Origin: SHAN690 sp038131955
GTDB lineage: Bacteria > Bacteroidota > Bacteroidia > Flavobacteriales_G > Salibacteraceae
NCBI GenBank assembly: GCA_038131955.1
Contig: JAYPQK010000002.1
Span: 186,001 to 250,000, forward strand
Length of the DNA stretch: 64,000 nucleotides
Reading direction: 5' to 3'
Part shown: piece by piece, positions 52,496 to 60,308 of the stretch
How positions within the stretch are numbered: the first letter of the stretch is position 1
How the letters are laid out: each line of letters starts with the position of its first letter
The notes under the pieces: model-generated
Databases searched by the model: none
What the model was told of the DNA's origin: nothing
What the model saw: the letters and a program-made list of their open reading frames with translations, nothing else
Program-made: the position numbers and the translations under genes

Positions 52496-53312
52496 CGGTC
52501 TCACAAACGCAACGAAAGCCGTTAACCGGAGAAGACGAGCCATCGAACTGTAGTGTTCGTACATCAGAATCAAACGGATCCCTCCAAGAACCTCCTGCGT
52601 AAGAGTATGGAGTCGAAAGCCATTCAGCCACGTTGCCACGGATATTGTAGACTCCGAACTGGTTGGGCCAATAACTTTTTGCAGGAGCAGTTACATCCGC
52701 AGTATTTGACTCCGGATTTGATTCTTCCTGGTAATTCAACATATCCTTATGCATGTTAAATCTATACATGCCGCGGTACTTTCTTTTTCCTTCCTTACCG
52801 ATCCTGTTGGTCATGCCAGCTGCGTCATCGTACATTAGGAGGAACTCCTCTTCGGTTGGCAATCGATAGGCAAAGTAGAATGGCGCCTTGTCCATTAAAT
52901 TGTTCGCACCCAGATATTCCTTCACCCTCTCTGTCCGCCAAGAACAGTAATGAGTTGCTTGTTTCCATGTCACCCCTACCACAGGATAATTGCTATAGGC
53001 GGGGTGTCTCAAATAATAGACTTCATACGGGTGAACAGAATCCAAGCCGATCGACCAACTGGCAGTGTCAGGCAAAGATTCTAGATATCCATCGCTCTTC
53101 ACGCCTCCGTTATTCTTCCTCTGCCAGTGGAGGTATTCCATCCAATCGATGTTTGTGATCTCTGTTTTATCATAATAGAGGTAGTCGGACACCTTGATTA
53201 CACCTGGCAGAACCTTGGAATAATCCCTTGTCTTACCTTGAGCATTTGCTAATAGCGAAGGCAGCGAGAAAATCAACACCCAAGCGCCCCATGAACCGAT
53301 CGTATTTGTCAT
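52479..53312 (-). CDS. Exported formylglycine-generating-enzyme-like (SUMF1) protein
   Basis: 277 residues from ATG 53312 (signal peptide to about 25, SLLANAQ); this start is 1 base after the upstream stop, so I prefer it to 53363. The FGE/SUMF fold is evident: FYDKTEITNIDWMEY-type opening (YYDKTEITNIDWMEYL), PVVGVTWKQATHYCSWRTERV, YRLPTEEEFLLM, GVYNIRGNVAEWLSTPYSYAGGSWRDPF and the final NGFRCVCE. No copper-site Cys pair like true FGE is obvious. In this phylum GldJ/GldK of the gliding/T9SS apparatus share the fold; this shorter protein is not clearly either. Confidence 0.85.
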   Translation of the reverse strand: MTNTIGSWGAWVLIFSLPSLLANAQGKTRDYSKVLPGVIKVSDYLYYDKTEITNIDWMEYLHWQRKNNGGVKSDGYLESLPDTASWSIGLDSVHPYEVYYLRHPAYSNYPVVGVTWKQATHYCSWRTERVKEYLGANNLMDKAPFYFAYRLPTEEEFLLMYDDAAGMTNRIGKEGKRKYRGMYRFNMHKDMLNYQEESNPESNTADVTAPAKSYWPNQFGVYNIRGNVAEWLSTPYSYAGGSWRDPFDSDVRTLQFDGSSSPVNGFRCVCETATEAP

Positions 53313-53313
53313 G

Positions 53314-53919
53314 TTAAGGCTCAGACTCCTCATACTCGTATTCATATCCAAAAAGTATCTCATATCTAACTAAAAGGGGCGCCTGAAGACTCCAGACGTC
53401 CCTAAAGGTGTATTCAAAATACAGCTCATCCGGCCGATTAGTCTCAAGCCATTCAGTAATATCCTCTTCCACGGGCGTAAACAACACCTCTTCGTTCGCC
53501 ACATCAACTAAGATCATCTCACCCAACACCACTGACGATCCTTCTTCCCATCGATTATTAAGAACGAGTCTTGCGCTTTCTAAGTATAGGAGCAGACTAT
53601 CTGCATTATCCCGGATATCCCATCTGATCTCGCGGGCGTAGCAGTTACTTATTTCTAAGCCTGTCATCTCAACCCCATTACCATTGATATCGGTAGCCCA
53701 GGCATCTGCCATGAGATCCCCCATGATGTCGCGATAAGGAGCCGCATTCTCTACATAGAGTTTCCCCTTGTACTCTACGGCGAAGTTATCGAGTTCCTGA
53801 TAGTCTTCGGCTTGATATCGGACGGCGTCATCGCCCAGCGCCGTGGAAGATGATTTCCCACAGGAAGCCAGAGTCAAAGCCAGTATAGCTACTAAAAAGA
53901 ATGGCAGTCTTACGATCAT
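53314..53919 (-). CDS. Lipoprotein of unknown function
   Basis: 201 residues with lipobox LTLASCGK. The mature protein is very acidic and strand-rich (EISNCYAREIRWDIRDNADSLLLYLESARLVL, VVLGEMILVDV, YFEYTFRDVWSLQAPLLVRYEIL) and ends in an EYEYEESEP tail. Adjacent to the FGE-like gene with a 1-base gap, so the two may form a pair at the envelope. No family recognised. Confidence 0.7.
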   Translation of the reverse strand: MIVRLPFFLVAILALTLASCGKSSSTALGDDAVRYQAEDYQELDNFAVEYKGKLYVENAAPYRDIMGDLMADAWATDINGNGVEMTGLEISNCYAREIRWDIRDNADSLLLYLESARLVLNNRWEEGSSVVLGEMILVDVANEEVLFTPVEEDITEWLETNRPDELYFEYTFRDVWSLQAPLLVRYEILFGYEYEYEESEP

Positions 53920-53946
53920 GGTTCAGATTTGAGCGCAGAAATATAC

Positions 53947-55020
53947 TCAGAACAGCCTCAATTGTGGCCGGCGCATTTCGTGAAACAGATCCTGATTGAG
54001 AACGAGCCTATCCGGTATGCCGAATACCTTTTGTCGGGCTAGGCTGAACGTATCCTTGATGTGTTGAGCTACCTTACCACTCCCCTTCATTCGTCGTCCG
54101 AATTGATTGTCACGCAAGGATCCTACATGGACTTCCTTGATCTGATTCAGCACCTTATCTGCTTTGTCGGGATAGGTCTGAGTAATCCAGTTCTTGAAGA
54201 TGTCTGCAATTTGTCCATTCAGCCTCACCATGGTATAGGCGGCGTCTCTTGCACCTGCCTGTTTCACCGCAGACAACACATCAAAAATCTCGTGACTGTT
54301 CAGTCCTGGTATGATCGGCGCCATCATTACGGTGACGGGTATTCCGGCTGAACTCAATGCTTCAATAGTTTCAAGTCGCTTCCTTATCGAAGCTGTGCGG
54401 GGTTCGAGGTTTTGTCTCAAGCTTTCATCAAGCGAAGTGACGGATACTACGACATGGACCAAGTTCTTCTGTGCCATGGGCGCGATCAGGTCCAGGTCTC
54501 TTTGCACGAGGGCGTTCTTGGTAATGATGCCCATGGGATGTCGGTGCTTCCAAAATACTTCGATGAGCTTTCGCGTAATGCCGAACTTGCGTTCGATCGG
54601 CTGGTAGCAGTCGGTGTTGCCAGAAAGCACGATCGGTTCCCCTTTCCAAGACTTCTGCTTGAGGGTTGCATCCAACAAAGCTGGGGCATTTCGCTTCACC
54701 AACAATACTCTCTCAAAGTCCACCCCGGCGCTGTATCCCCAATATTCATGGCTGTTCCGGGCATAGCAATACACGCAGCCGTGCTCGCAGCCTTGGTATG
54801 GATTCAAGGACCAATTCATGCGCACGTCGGGACTCTTCACCTCATTGACGATGGTCTTGGGGTGGATCTCGATGATCTTCGTCTTACGCTTTTGATCTTC
54901 CCCTTCGGCGACCAGATAATCGAGGTATTCGTCGTTGACCTCACTGCGGTGTGCATGGAATCGGTTTTGGGGGTTGAGTTGTGCACCTTGACCGGTAGTG
55001 GGTTGGGGTTGCGGCTTCAT
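53947..55020 (-). CDS. Radical SAM protein, PA0069/SPL-like family
   Basis: 357 residues. The cluster motif is Cys78-x3-Cys82-x2-Cys85 in NPYQGCEHGCVYCYARNSHEYWG, a signature of the PA0069 group related to spore photoproduct lyase-like radical SAM enzymes. MGIITKNALVQRDLDL and VTVMMAPIIPGLNSHEIFDVL are further family strands. Reaction unknown. It lies downstream of the dnaE2-like gene, separated by two copies of the short repeat, and is preceded by no clear promoter of its own. Confidence 0.9.
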   Translation of the reverse strand: MKPQPQPTTGQGAQLNPQNRFHAHRSEVNDEYLDYLVAEGEDQKRKTKIIEIHPKTIVNEVKSPDVRMNWSLNPYQGCEHGCVYCYARNSHEYWGYSAGVDFERVLLVKRNAPALLDATLKQKSWKGEPIVLSGNTDCYQPIERKFGITRKLIEVFWKHRHPMGIITKNALVQRDLDLIAPMAQKNLVHVVVSVTSLDESLRQNLEPRTASIRKRLETIEALSSAGIPVTVMMAPIIPGLNSHEIFDVLSAVKQAGARDAAYTMVRLNGQIADIFKNWITQTYPDKADKVLNQIKEVHVGSLRDNQFGRRMKGSGKVAQHIKDTFSLARQKVFGIPDRLVLNQDLFHEMRRPQLRLF

Positions 55021-55030
55021 GGGTTTGACT

Positions 55031-55073
55031 TTTTTTGCCGTGAATTGCGCTAATTACACGAATTGATTTTAGG
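55031..55073. repeat. Repeat family, copy A
   Basis: Core GCCGTGAATTGCGCTAATTA then CACGAATTGATTTT. Shares its core with copies B (55081-55140) and C (59861-59900). Lies between the radical SAM and dnaE2-like genes. Confidence 0.75.
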
Positions 55074-55080
55074 CTCTTTC

Positions 55081-55140
55081 TTTTTGCCGCGAACCTGCCT
55101 GCCGACAGGCAGGTTGCGCTAATTACGCTAATTGGGTTTG
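55081..55140. repeat. Repeat family, copy B, split by a hairpin
   Basis: The same core as copy A (GCCGCGAA ... TTGCGCTAATTACGCTAATT), but with 20 extra bases at 55094-55113 between GAA and TTGCGC. It runs into the last codons of the dnaE2-like gene, whose stop codon (55128-55130) is part of the repeat. Confidence 0.75.
55094..55113. repeat. 20-base palindromic insert within repeat copy B
   Basis: CCTGCCTGCCGACAGGCAGG: arms CCTGCCTG and CAGGCAGG (8 bp, perfect) around CCGA. Copies A and C continue directly across this site, so the hairpin looks inserted at a defined point. Confidence 0.75.
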
Positions 55141-58100
55141 TTTTCTTTTTCGAAGTATCTGGCGTTCTTGTTGTTGTTCTCGGTGGCTATGGCTGGTTTG
55201 TCTGGGTCTCGGTAGTTCTTGCGCTCAGGCTTCTTTACGTTCTTTTCTTCGCTGTAGCGTGGGTCTTCGATCATGGCTTCTTTGTACATCTCGCTTACCT
55301 CGATGCTGTAGAAACCGAACTCTTCGGTCACCTTACCTATGATGCGGTACACGCCACGTCCTCTGAACGGATAGCGTTTGGCGATGTCCGGGAAGTGCAC
55401 GGTGTCCAAAAAGAAGCCTTTGCGGTCGAGGAAGGTTCCAAAGTTCATCCGGTCTCCGCCGCTGGTGGAGGTGTCCTTTCGGGTCACTAAGTACCCATAG
55501 GCGACCACGGTCTGGTCTACGAAGTCACGCAGGTCTGCAGCTAGGATGCCGCCTTTGGGGCAGCGCTGTAGCAGCAGGAACGGATCGCACAGCGGGTAGC
55601 CCAGAAACTCTATCTGATCATAAGCTTCTTCCAGCGGCGCGGTGTACAGGTCAGGGAACGAAAACGGCTTGGACCGCTCTTGGAAAAGCTTAGGCTCCAC
55701 CACCCTCTTCTTGGCTTTGGTCATGGTGAGGTGTGCCTCCCACATCAATTCCTTCTTACTCTTACCGGTAAAGCGAAACGCGCCGACCTGGATCAACGTG
55801 ACCACTTGCTCGATCCCGGCAGGTACCCGCTCCGTGAAATCGACTAGTGACTCAAACGCCCCACCGGTCGAGCGGGCCGCGCAAATCCAGTCGACCGTTT
55901 TATGTTCCAAGTCTTTCACGAAGATCAATCCGAGGTAGATGGTCTTTCCGTAGACCACGGCTCCCGCCTCACTGTGATTCACGCACGGCGGCTCTATCAC
56001 TCCACCTTGCATACGGGCTTCGTGTACGTAGAATTCAGGGCGATAGAATCCTCCTGAGTTGTTCAGCGTAGCCACCAAGTACTCCAACGGATAATGCGCC
56101 TTGAGGAAGAGGCTCTGATAGCTCTCGACCGCGTAAGACGCCGAGTGTCCCTTGGCAAAGGCATAGCCCGCGAAGCTTTCGGTCTGTCGCCAAACCTCAT
56201 CCACCATCTCTCTGGGGTGTCCCTTGGCTAATGCTTTGCGGAAGAAAGCTTCCTTGGCTTGCTCAAACTCTTCGCGTGAGCGATACTTCCCACTCATGCC
56301 TCGTCGCAGCACATCGGCCTCTCCTAGGGTCAGTCCGGCGAAGTAATGCGCCACCTTGATTACGTCTTCTTGATAGACCATGACACCAAACGTATCGGGC
56401 ATGATGTCCATCATCACCGGATGCGCCTTCTTTCGCTCTTCCGGATCGCGGAAGCGCTTGATGTACTCGCGCATCATTCCTGACTTCGCCACGCCCGGAC
56501 GAATGATCGAACTCGCCGCTACTAGTCCCAAGTAGTCATCAACACGGAGTTTCTGCAGCAGCATGCGCATAGCCGGGGACTCGACGTAGAAGCAGCCGAT
56601 GGCTTTGCCGTTGCGCAGCATATCCTTCACCTGCTCATCGTTCTTAAAGCGCGCCAGATCGTGGATATCCACTGGGGTCTCCGGGTTATTTCGATTGACG
56701 ATCTCCACGGCATCTTTGATCTTGCCCAGCCCACGCTGACTCAGGATGTCGAACTTGTATAGTCCTACATCTTCCGCCACTACCATATCGAACTGGGTCG
56801 TCGGAAAGCCCTTGGGTGGCATGTTGGTGGCCGTGTAGTACTCGATCGGCTTCTCCGAGATGAGGATACCACCGGCGTGGATACTGAGGTGACTTGGAAA
56901 GTCCTGGATGAGCGTGCCGTACTTCAAAACGAGCTGGGAGAGCTTATCGAGTCGCCGCATGTCCACGTTTCCCTGCGACAATTTGTCGATCTCCATCTTG
57001 GGCAAACCGAAGACCTTTCCGAGTTCACGCACCATCGCTCGGTACTTGAACGTGCTATAGGTCGCGATCAAGGCTACGTTCTTGTACTTATCGAAAATGT
57101 AGCGGGTCACATCATCGCGATCGGTCCACGAAAAGTCGATATCAAAGTCAGGTGGATTGCGTCGATAGAGGTTGATAAACCTCTCAAAGTAAAGATCGAG
57201 GTCAATCGGGTCAACATCAGTGATTCTCAATAAGTAAGCAATAACACTATTTGCCCCACTACCCCGCCCCACATAGAAGTATCCTTTGCTTCGGGCGTAG
57301 CTCACGATGTCCCAATTGATGAGGAAGTACGAGAGGAATCCTTTGTCGCGAATGATCTCCAATTCCTTCTCGATCCGCGCGGTGATCTCGTCGTTGAGTT
57401 CGGGGTAGCGATACGGTAGATTCTCGCTACAGAGTTGTTGGATCAGCTCATAGTCGCCCTGTTCACTTCCGGTAAAGGTCTTTTTATTCTTGGGAGGCAC
57501 ATTATCGCCAAACTCGAATGTGACCTCACACTGTTCTACCAATTGCTCGGTATTACGGATGATCTCCGGGTAGTCTTTGTACAGTTTCAGCAGCTCCTTC
57601 CGAGGCTTGAGCACGTGGCGCAGATCCCCCTCCTCTGACTTGGGCAGCTTACTGAGCAGGGTATTGTTATCGATCGCTCGCAAGAGTCGGTGGGCGTTGA
57701 AGTCGCGCTGGGCGCGGAAGGAAACGGTGGGCATCATGACCAAGCGGTCCATGTGTTTTCGGAGGGGCGAGAAACGGAGCCGGGAGAGGTTGTGTGGGGA
57801 AACGCCGATGAATTCAGCTTTCAGCTGTCGGCTATCAGCCTTCAGCCTTCCGAACGGATAAATAAAGAACACATCCTCGAGTTCGGGGGCTTCTTCGGGA
57901 ATGGAGACGCCGGTATGGAGGTGCTTGGTGAGGAGTCGATTGATCTGTTCGAAGCCGTGGTTGCTTTTGGCGATGGCCACGAATTGCTGTTCTACCCCAT
58001 TACGGAAGTCGACCCCGGGAATGACCTGTATGCCAAGCTTCTGACCGATACGCATACTATCCAGGCAAGCCGAGGTATTGTTGATGTCAGTGACACACAC

Positions 58101-58196
58101 ACTCGTATAGCCCCATTCCTTCGCCTGCCGCAGCAGGTCGTCGGGTTTCCACGTGCCGTATTTCAGGCTGAAGTAGGTATGGGCGTTGAGGAGCAT
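55128..58196 (-). CDS. DnaE2-like DNA polymerase III alpha subunit
   Basis: 1022 residues from ATG 58196 (an in-frame TTG lies at 58202). N-terminal PHP domain (MLLNAHTYFSLKYGTWKPDD, CVTDINN), then the polymerase: YFYVGRGSGANSVIAYLL, PDFDIDFSWTDRD (catalytic Asp pair, about 351-356), GYAFAKGHSASYAVESYQS and a C-terminal OB-like domain. About 1000 residues is the size of the second, error-prone alpha subunit rather than the roughly 1400-residue replicative one. Two PHP metal ligands are changed (NxH for HxH, TDI for TDH), so proofreading or phosphatase activity is unlikely. With dinB upstream this is a translesion cassette, probably damage-inducible. Confidence 0.92.
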   Translation of the reverse strand: MLLNAHTYFSLKYGTWKPDDLLRQAKEWGYTSVCVTDINNTSACLDSMRIGQKLGIQVIPGVDFRNGVEQQFVAIAKSNHGFEQINRLLTKHLHTGVSIPEEAPELEDVFFIYPFGRLKADSRQLKAEFIGVSPHNLSRLRFSPLRKHMDRLVMMPTVSFRAQRDFNAHRLLRAIDNNTLLSKLPKSEEGDLRHVLKPRKELLKLYKDYPEIIRNTEQLVEQCEVTFEFGDNVPPKNKKTFTGSEQGDYELIQQLCSENLPYRYPELNDEITARIEKELEIIRDKGFLSYFLINWDIVSYARSKGYFYVGRGSGANSVIAYLLRITDVDPIDLDLYFERFINLYRRNPPDFDIDFSWTDRDDVTRYIFDKYKNVALIATYSTFKYRAMVRELGKVFGLPKMEIDKLSQGNVDMRRLDKLSQLVLKYGTLIQDFPSHLSIHAGGILISEKPIEYYTATNMPPKGFPTTQFDMVVAEDVGLYKFDILSQRGLGKIKDAVEIVNRNNPETPVDIHDLARFKNDEQVKDMLRNGKAIGCFYVESPAMRMLLQKLRVDDYLGLVAASSIIRPGVAKSGMMREYIKRFRDPEERKKAHPVMMDIMPDTFGVMVYQEDVIKVAHYFAGLTLGEADVLRRGMSGKYRSREEFEQAKEAFFRKALAKGHPREMVDEVWRQTESFAGYAFAKGHSASYAVESYQSLFLKAHYPLEYLVATLNNSGGFYRPEFYVHEARMQGGVIEPPCVNHSEAGAVVYGKTIYLGLIFVKDLEHKTVDWICAARSTGGAFESLVDFTERVPAGIEQVVTLIQVGAFRFTGKSKKELMWEAHLTMTKAKKRVVEPKLFQERSKPFSFPDLYTAPLEEAYDQIEFLGYPLCDPFLLLQRCPKGGILAADLRDFVDQTVVAYGYLVTRKDTSTSGGDRMNFGTFLDRKGFFLDTVHFPDIAKRYPFRGRGVYRIIGKVTEEFGFYSIEVSEMYKEAMIEDPRYSEEKNVKKPERKNYRDPDKPAIATENNNKNARYFEKENKPN

Positions 58197-58234
58197 GGGC
58201 AAGTCTTAAGTTATCAGTGAGTTTATTACTACCC

Positions 58235-58254
58235 TTCCCCTCTTGAGAGGGGAA
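58235..58254. repeat. Palindrome between DUF559 and dnaE2-like genes
   Basis: TTCCCCTCTTGAGAGGGGAA: arms TTCCCCTCT and AGAGGGGAA, 9 bp each, with 2 central bases. It lies just past the DUF559 stop. No T run follows on the minus strand, so it is not a standard terminator. Confidence 0.7.
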
Positions 58255-58263
58255 AGCGTTTCA

Positions 58264-58629
58264 TCAAGCCTCTTCATAGCATCGCACATAATGTTCTAAA
58301 GACCTTAGCACATCATCCATCTGAAAACGCACCTGCCACTCAGTAAACCGAAGCACTTTAACACCGTATTTCCTCAGAGCGAACTCCTTTCTAGCATCTC
58401 TCAACTCAACCTCCCTCCTTCGGTGACTATTACCATCAACCTCAATCACTAAACTCAGCTCAAAACAATAGAAGTCAGCGATAAAGTCCAATAATGGCTT
58501 CTGCCTGTTGAACTTATATCCATGAAACTGCCTTGCGCGCAGCCTTTTCCATAGAAGCACCTCACCAAACGTGCTAACATTACGCAGATCTCTCGCACGA
58601 TCCTTCAGCTCAGCGTTGTATGGTATCAT
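58264..58629 (-). CDS. DUF559 endonuclease-like protein
   Basis: 121 residues from ATG 58629, the expected DUF559 N-terminus (MIPYNAELKDRARDLRNVST). A GTG at 58638 overlapping the dinB stop is an alternative. Family features: SEVLLWxxLR-type helix (GEVLLWKRLRARQFHGYKF), NRQKPLLDFIADFYCFELSLVIEVDGNSH and FALRKYGVKVLRFTEWQV. DUF559 is a Vsr-related PD-(D/E)xK fold; Asp in LLDFIADF and Glu-x-Asp in IEVDG are candidate metal ligands. It sits between dinB and the dnaE2-like gene and is followed by a palindrome, so it looks inserted into the cassette. Confidence 0.92.
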   Translation of the reverse strand: MIPYNAELKDRARDLRNVSTFGEVLLWKRLRARQFHGYKFNRQKPLLDFIADFYCFELSLVIEVDGNSHRRREVELRDARKEFALRKYGVKVLRFTEWQVRFQMDDVLRSLEHYVRCYEEA

Positions 58630-58634
58630 CCTTC

Positions 58635-59852
58635 TCACGCTCTACGGTTTGCGAGCAACATCGGCGCTTTACCATCGAAGGGGTTTCCTCTGCCGATGGT
58701 GCGGGCGTGGATGCCGGAGGCGCGGAGCACGGCGCGGTCGCCGAAGCGTTCGCGGATGCGATCCATGGCTTGGTAGAGATTGATGTACTCTTCAGAATCT
58801 TCGAAGAGGTTGATCTGGTAGCCGCCGCCTACGAGGTGACTGAATCGCACTCCGATGAGGCGCACTAGGAGTCGTCGGTTGTATACGCGGTTGAAGAGTT
58901 CCATGACCTTTTCGATGAGGATGTGATCGGCTGAGGTGTAAGGGAGTCGGGCTTGCAGGGTTTGGGTCTGGAAGTCTGAATAGCGCACTTTGACGGTCAC
59001 GCAGCCCGTGAGTTTCTTACCCCGCCGAAGTTGAAAGGCCAGGTTCTCTGCCATGGCCAGCATGATCCCTTTGAGTTTGACCACGTCGGTGGTATCACGA
59101 TCGAACGTGCGTTCGGTGCTGATGCTCTTGCGTTCGTTGTAGGGGATCACGGCCGAGTTGTCGATGCCGTTGGCTTTCTTCCAGATGACGCTACCGTTTT
59201 GACCGAGGACGCGCTCCATCATATCTTGAGGCATCTCTTGGACCGTCTTGATACGCTGGATACCGAGGTTGCGGAGCGTTTGGTAGGTCTTCTCTCCCAC
59301 CATGGGGATCTTCCGCACGGACAATGGCGCCAGAAAGGGTTTCTCTTCCCCCTGCATGATCTCTAAACGATTATTGGGCTTTGCCTCGCCGGTCGCCACC
59401 TTGGAAACGGTCTTGTTGATCGACAGTCCAAAGGAGTTGGGCAAGCCTGTCTCTTTTATGATCTTAGTCCTCACCTCGTCGGCCAGCTTGGCACAGCCGA
59501 AGAAGCGGTCCATACCGGTCAGGTCGGCATAGAACTCATCGATGGAGGTCTTTTCGAGCACCGGCAATTGTTCTTGCATGATCTCGGTGACCATGTCGCT
59601 GTACTTGGAGTAGGTACCGCTGTTTCCCTTGATAACGATGGCTTCAGAACAAAGCTCACGCGCCATACGCATGGGCATAGCTGAATGAATACCAAATGCA
59701 CGCGCTTCGTAGCTACAAGCGGCCACTACTCCCCGGTCGGTGGTTCCACCAATGAGCACGGGCTTGCCTTGGAGGCGACTATCGAGCAGTCGCTCTACGG
59801 ACACGAAGAACGAGTCGAGGTCTAGATGGAGGATGTGTTTGGTTGGTTTCAC
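58635..59852 (-). CDS. dinB: DNA polymerase IV (Y family)
   Basis: 405 residues from a GTG at 59852 (MKPTKHILHLDLDSFFVSVE). Catalytic Asp11 and Asp105-Glu106 (KTSIDEFYADLTG) are present, with the steric-gate region VSVERLLDSRL, thumb helix-hairpin-helix (VRKIPMVGEKTYQTLRNLGI) and little-finger domain (CVTVKVRYSDFQTQT). No beta-clamp-binding motif is obvious at the extreme C-terminus (LLANRRA). Low-fidelity lesion bypass polymerase, first gene of the dinB-DUF559-dnaE2 unit. Confidence 0.94.
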   Translation of the reverse strand: MKPTKHILHLDLDSFFVSVERLLDSRLQGKPVLIGGTTDRGVVAACSYEARAFGIHSAMPMRMARELCSEAIVIKGNSGTYSKYSDMVTEIMQEQLPVLEKTSIDEFYADLTGMDRFFGCAKLADEVRTKIIKETGLPNSFGLSINKTVSKVATGEAKPNNRLEIMQGEEKPFLAPLSVRKIPMVGEKTYQTLRNLGIQRIKTVQEMPQDMMERVLGQNGSVIWKKANGIDNSAVIPYNERKSISTERTFDRDTTDVVKLKGIMLAMAENLAFQLRRGKKLTGCVTVKVRYSDFQTQTLQARLPYTSADHILIEKVMELFNRVYNRRLLVRLIGVRFSHLVGGGYQINLFEDSEEYINLYQAMDRIRERFGDRAVLRASGIHARTIGRGNPFDGKAPMLLANRRA

Positions 59853-59860
59853 GTTTGATT

Positions 59861-59900
59861 TTTGAGCCGCGAATTGCGCTAATTACACTAATTGATTTTT
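59861..59900. repeat. Repeat family, copy C
   Basis: GCCGCGAATTGCGCTAATTA followed by CACTAATTGATTTTT. Nearly identical to copy A at 55031-55073 and to copy B without its hairpin. It lies directly upstream of dinB. Confidence 0.75.
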
Positions 59901-59901
59901 G

Positions 59902-60016
59902 CGTTAGGGATAGTAGCGGCAGCTCTCTCGCTTGAAGCGAGAGACTACAGCGCCCGCCCGTGCCGGTACGGACGGGAATAGCCCGACCCCTTGCCATTGG
60001 CGAGGGGGAACGCCCA
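59902..60016. repeat. GC-rich three-hairpin element upstream of dinB
   Basis: Three consecutive hairpins: CTCTCGCTT/AAGCGAGAG (59925-59943, 9 bp), CCCGCCCGTGCC/GGTACGGACGGG (59953-59976, 10 pairs plus a G-U) and CCCCTTGCC/GGCGAGGGG (59987-60007, 9 bp). Flanking GGGATAG, GACTACAGCG and ATAGCCCGACC look like conserved single-stranded parts. It is GC-rich against AT-rich flanks and has no open frame. It may be a structured RNA (the bioinformatic Flavo-1 motif is worth testing) or a REP-like mobile hairpin array. Confidence 0.6.
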
Positions 60017-60050
60017 GAAAAAGAACGATCATATGTACAATAGTATAGAA

Positions 60051-60067
60051 TGCTAATATTTTTAGCA
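60051..60067. promoter_or_regulatory. Perfect palindrome, possible operator
   Basis: TGCTAA-TATTT-TTAGCA: 6-bp arms with a 5-base AT spacer, a size and symmetry suited to a dimeric repressor. It lies about 200 bases upstream of dinB and 60 bases upstream of the 60129 fragment. A LexA-like role is only a guess; no lexA gene is in the window. Confidence 0.35.
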
Positions 60068-60128
60068 ATAGGTATTGGCAAGATTTTTCAACCGGCACTC
60101 GCTGGCCATTTTGTTTATTTGTCAGGCG

Positions 60129-60308
60129 ATGCGGCGACTACTGCTTATCAGCTCACTGGTACTGATTTCTTGCTCGGTTTGGAGCCAAGACCTGCTGATG
60201 CAGAAATTTGATCAGGATCAACAAGAACGCAGCTATGACGGGGCGTATCAATTCAGCTACCGAAGTCCCGCTCAGATCATGCTCACCTTATACCAGAAGG
60301 TAATCTAA
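60129..60308 (+). pseudogene. YidD-like gene, 5' fragment
   Basis: 59 codons: signal peptide MRRLLLISSLVLISCSVWSQ, a charged linker and SPAQIMLTLYQKVI, then TAA. In bacteroidetal YidD-like proteins the FYQxxIS segment is followed by a cysteine-rich domain (CxxxxSCSxYS); that entire part is missing. The frame ends exactly where a YceI-like fragment on the other strand begins, so the 3' part was probably deleted. The match covers only about a dozen informative residues. Confidence 0.5.

Noticed and set aside
52479..53919. FGE-like protein plus lipoprotein as GldJ/GldK gliding components
   Set aside because: The FGE-like protein is shorter, has a plain signal peptide rather than a lipobox, and no other gld gene is near. 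The fold is shared but the assignment is not supported.
54412..55053. 213-codon plus-strand frame across the radical SAM gene
   Set aside because: Fully antisense to a gene with intact cluster motif; no domain or start context of its own.
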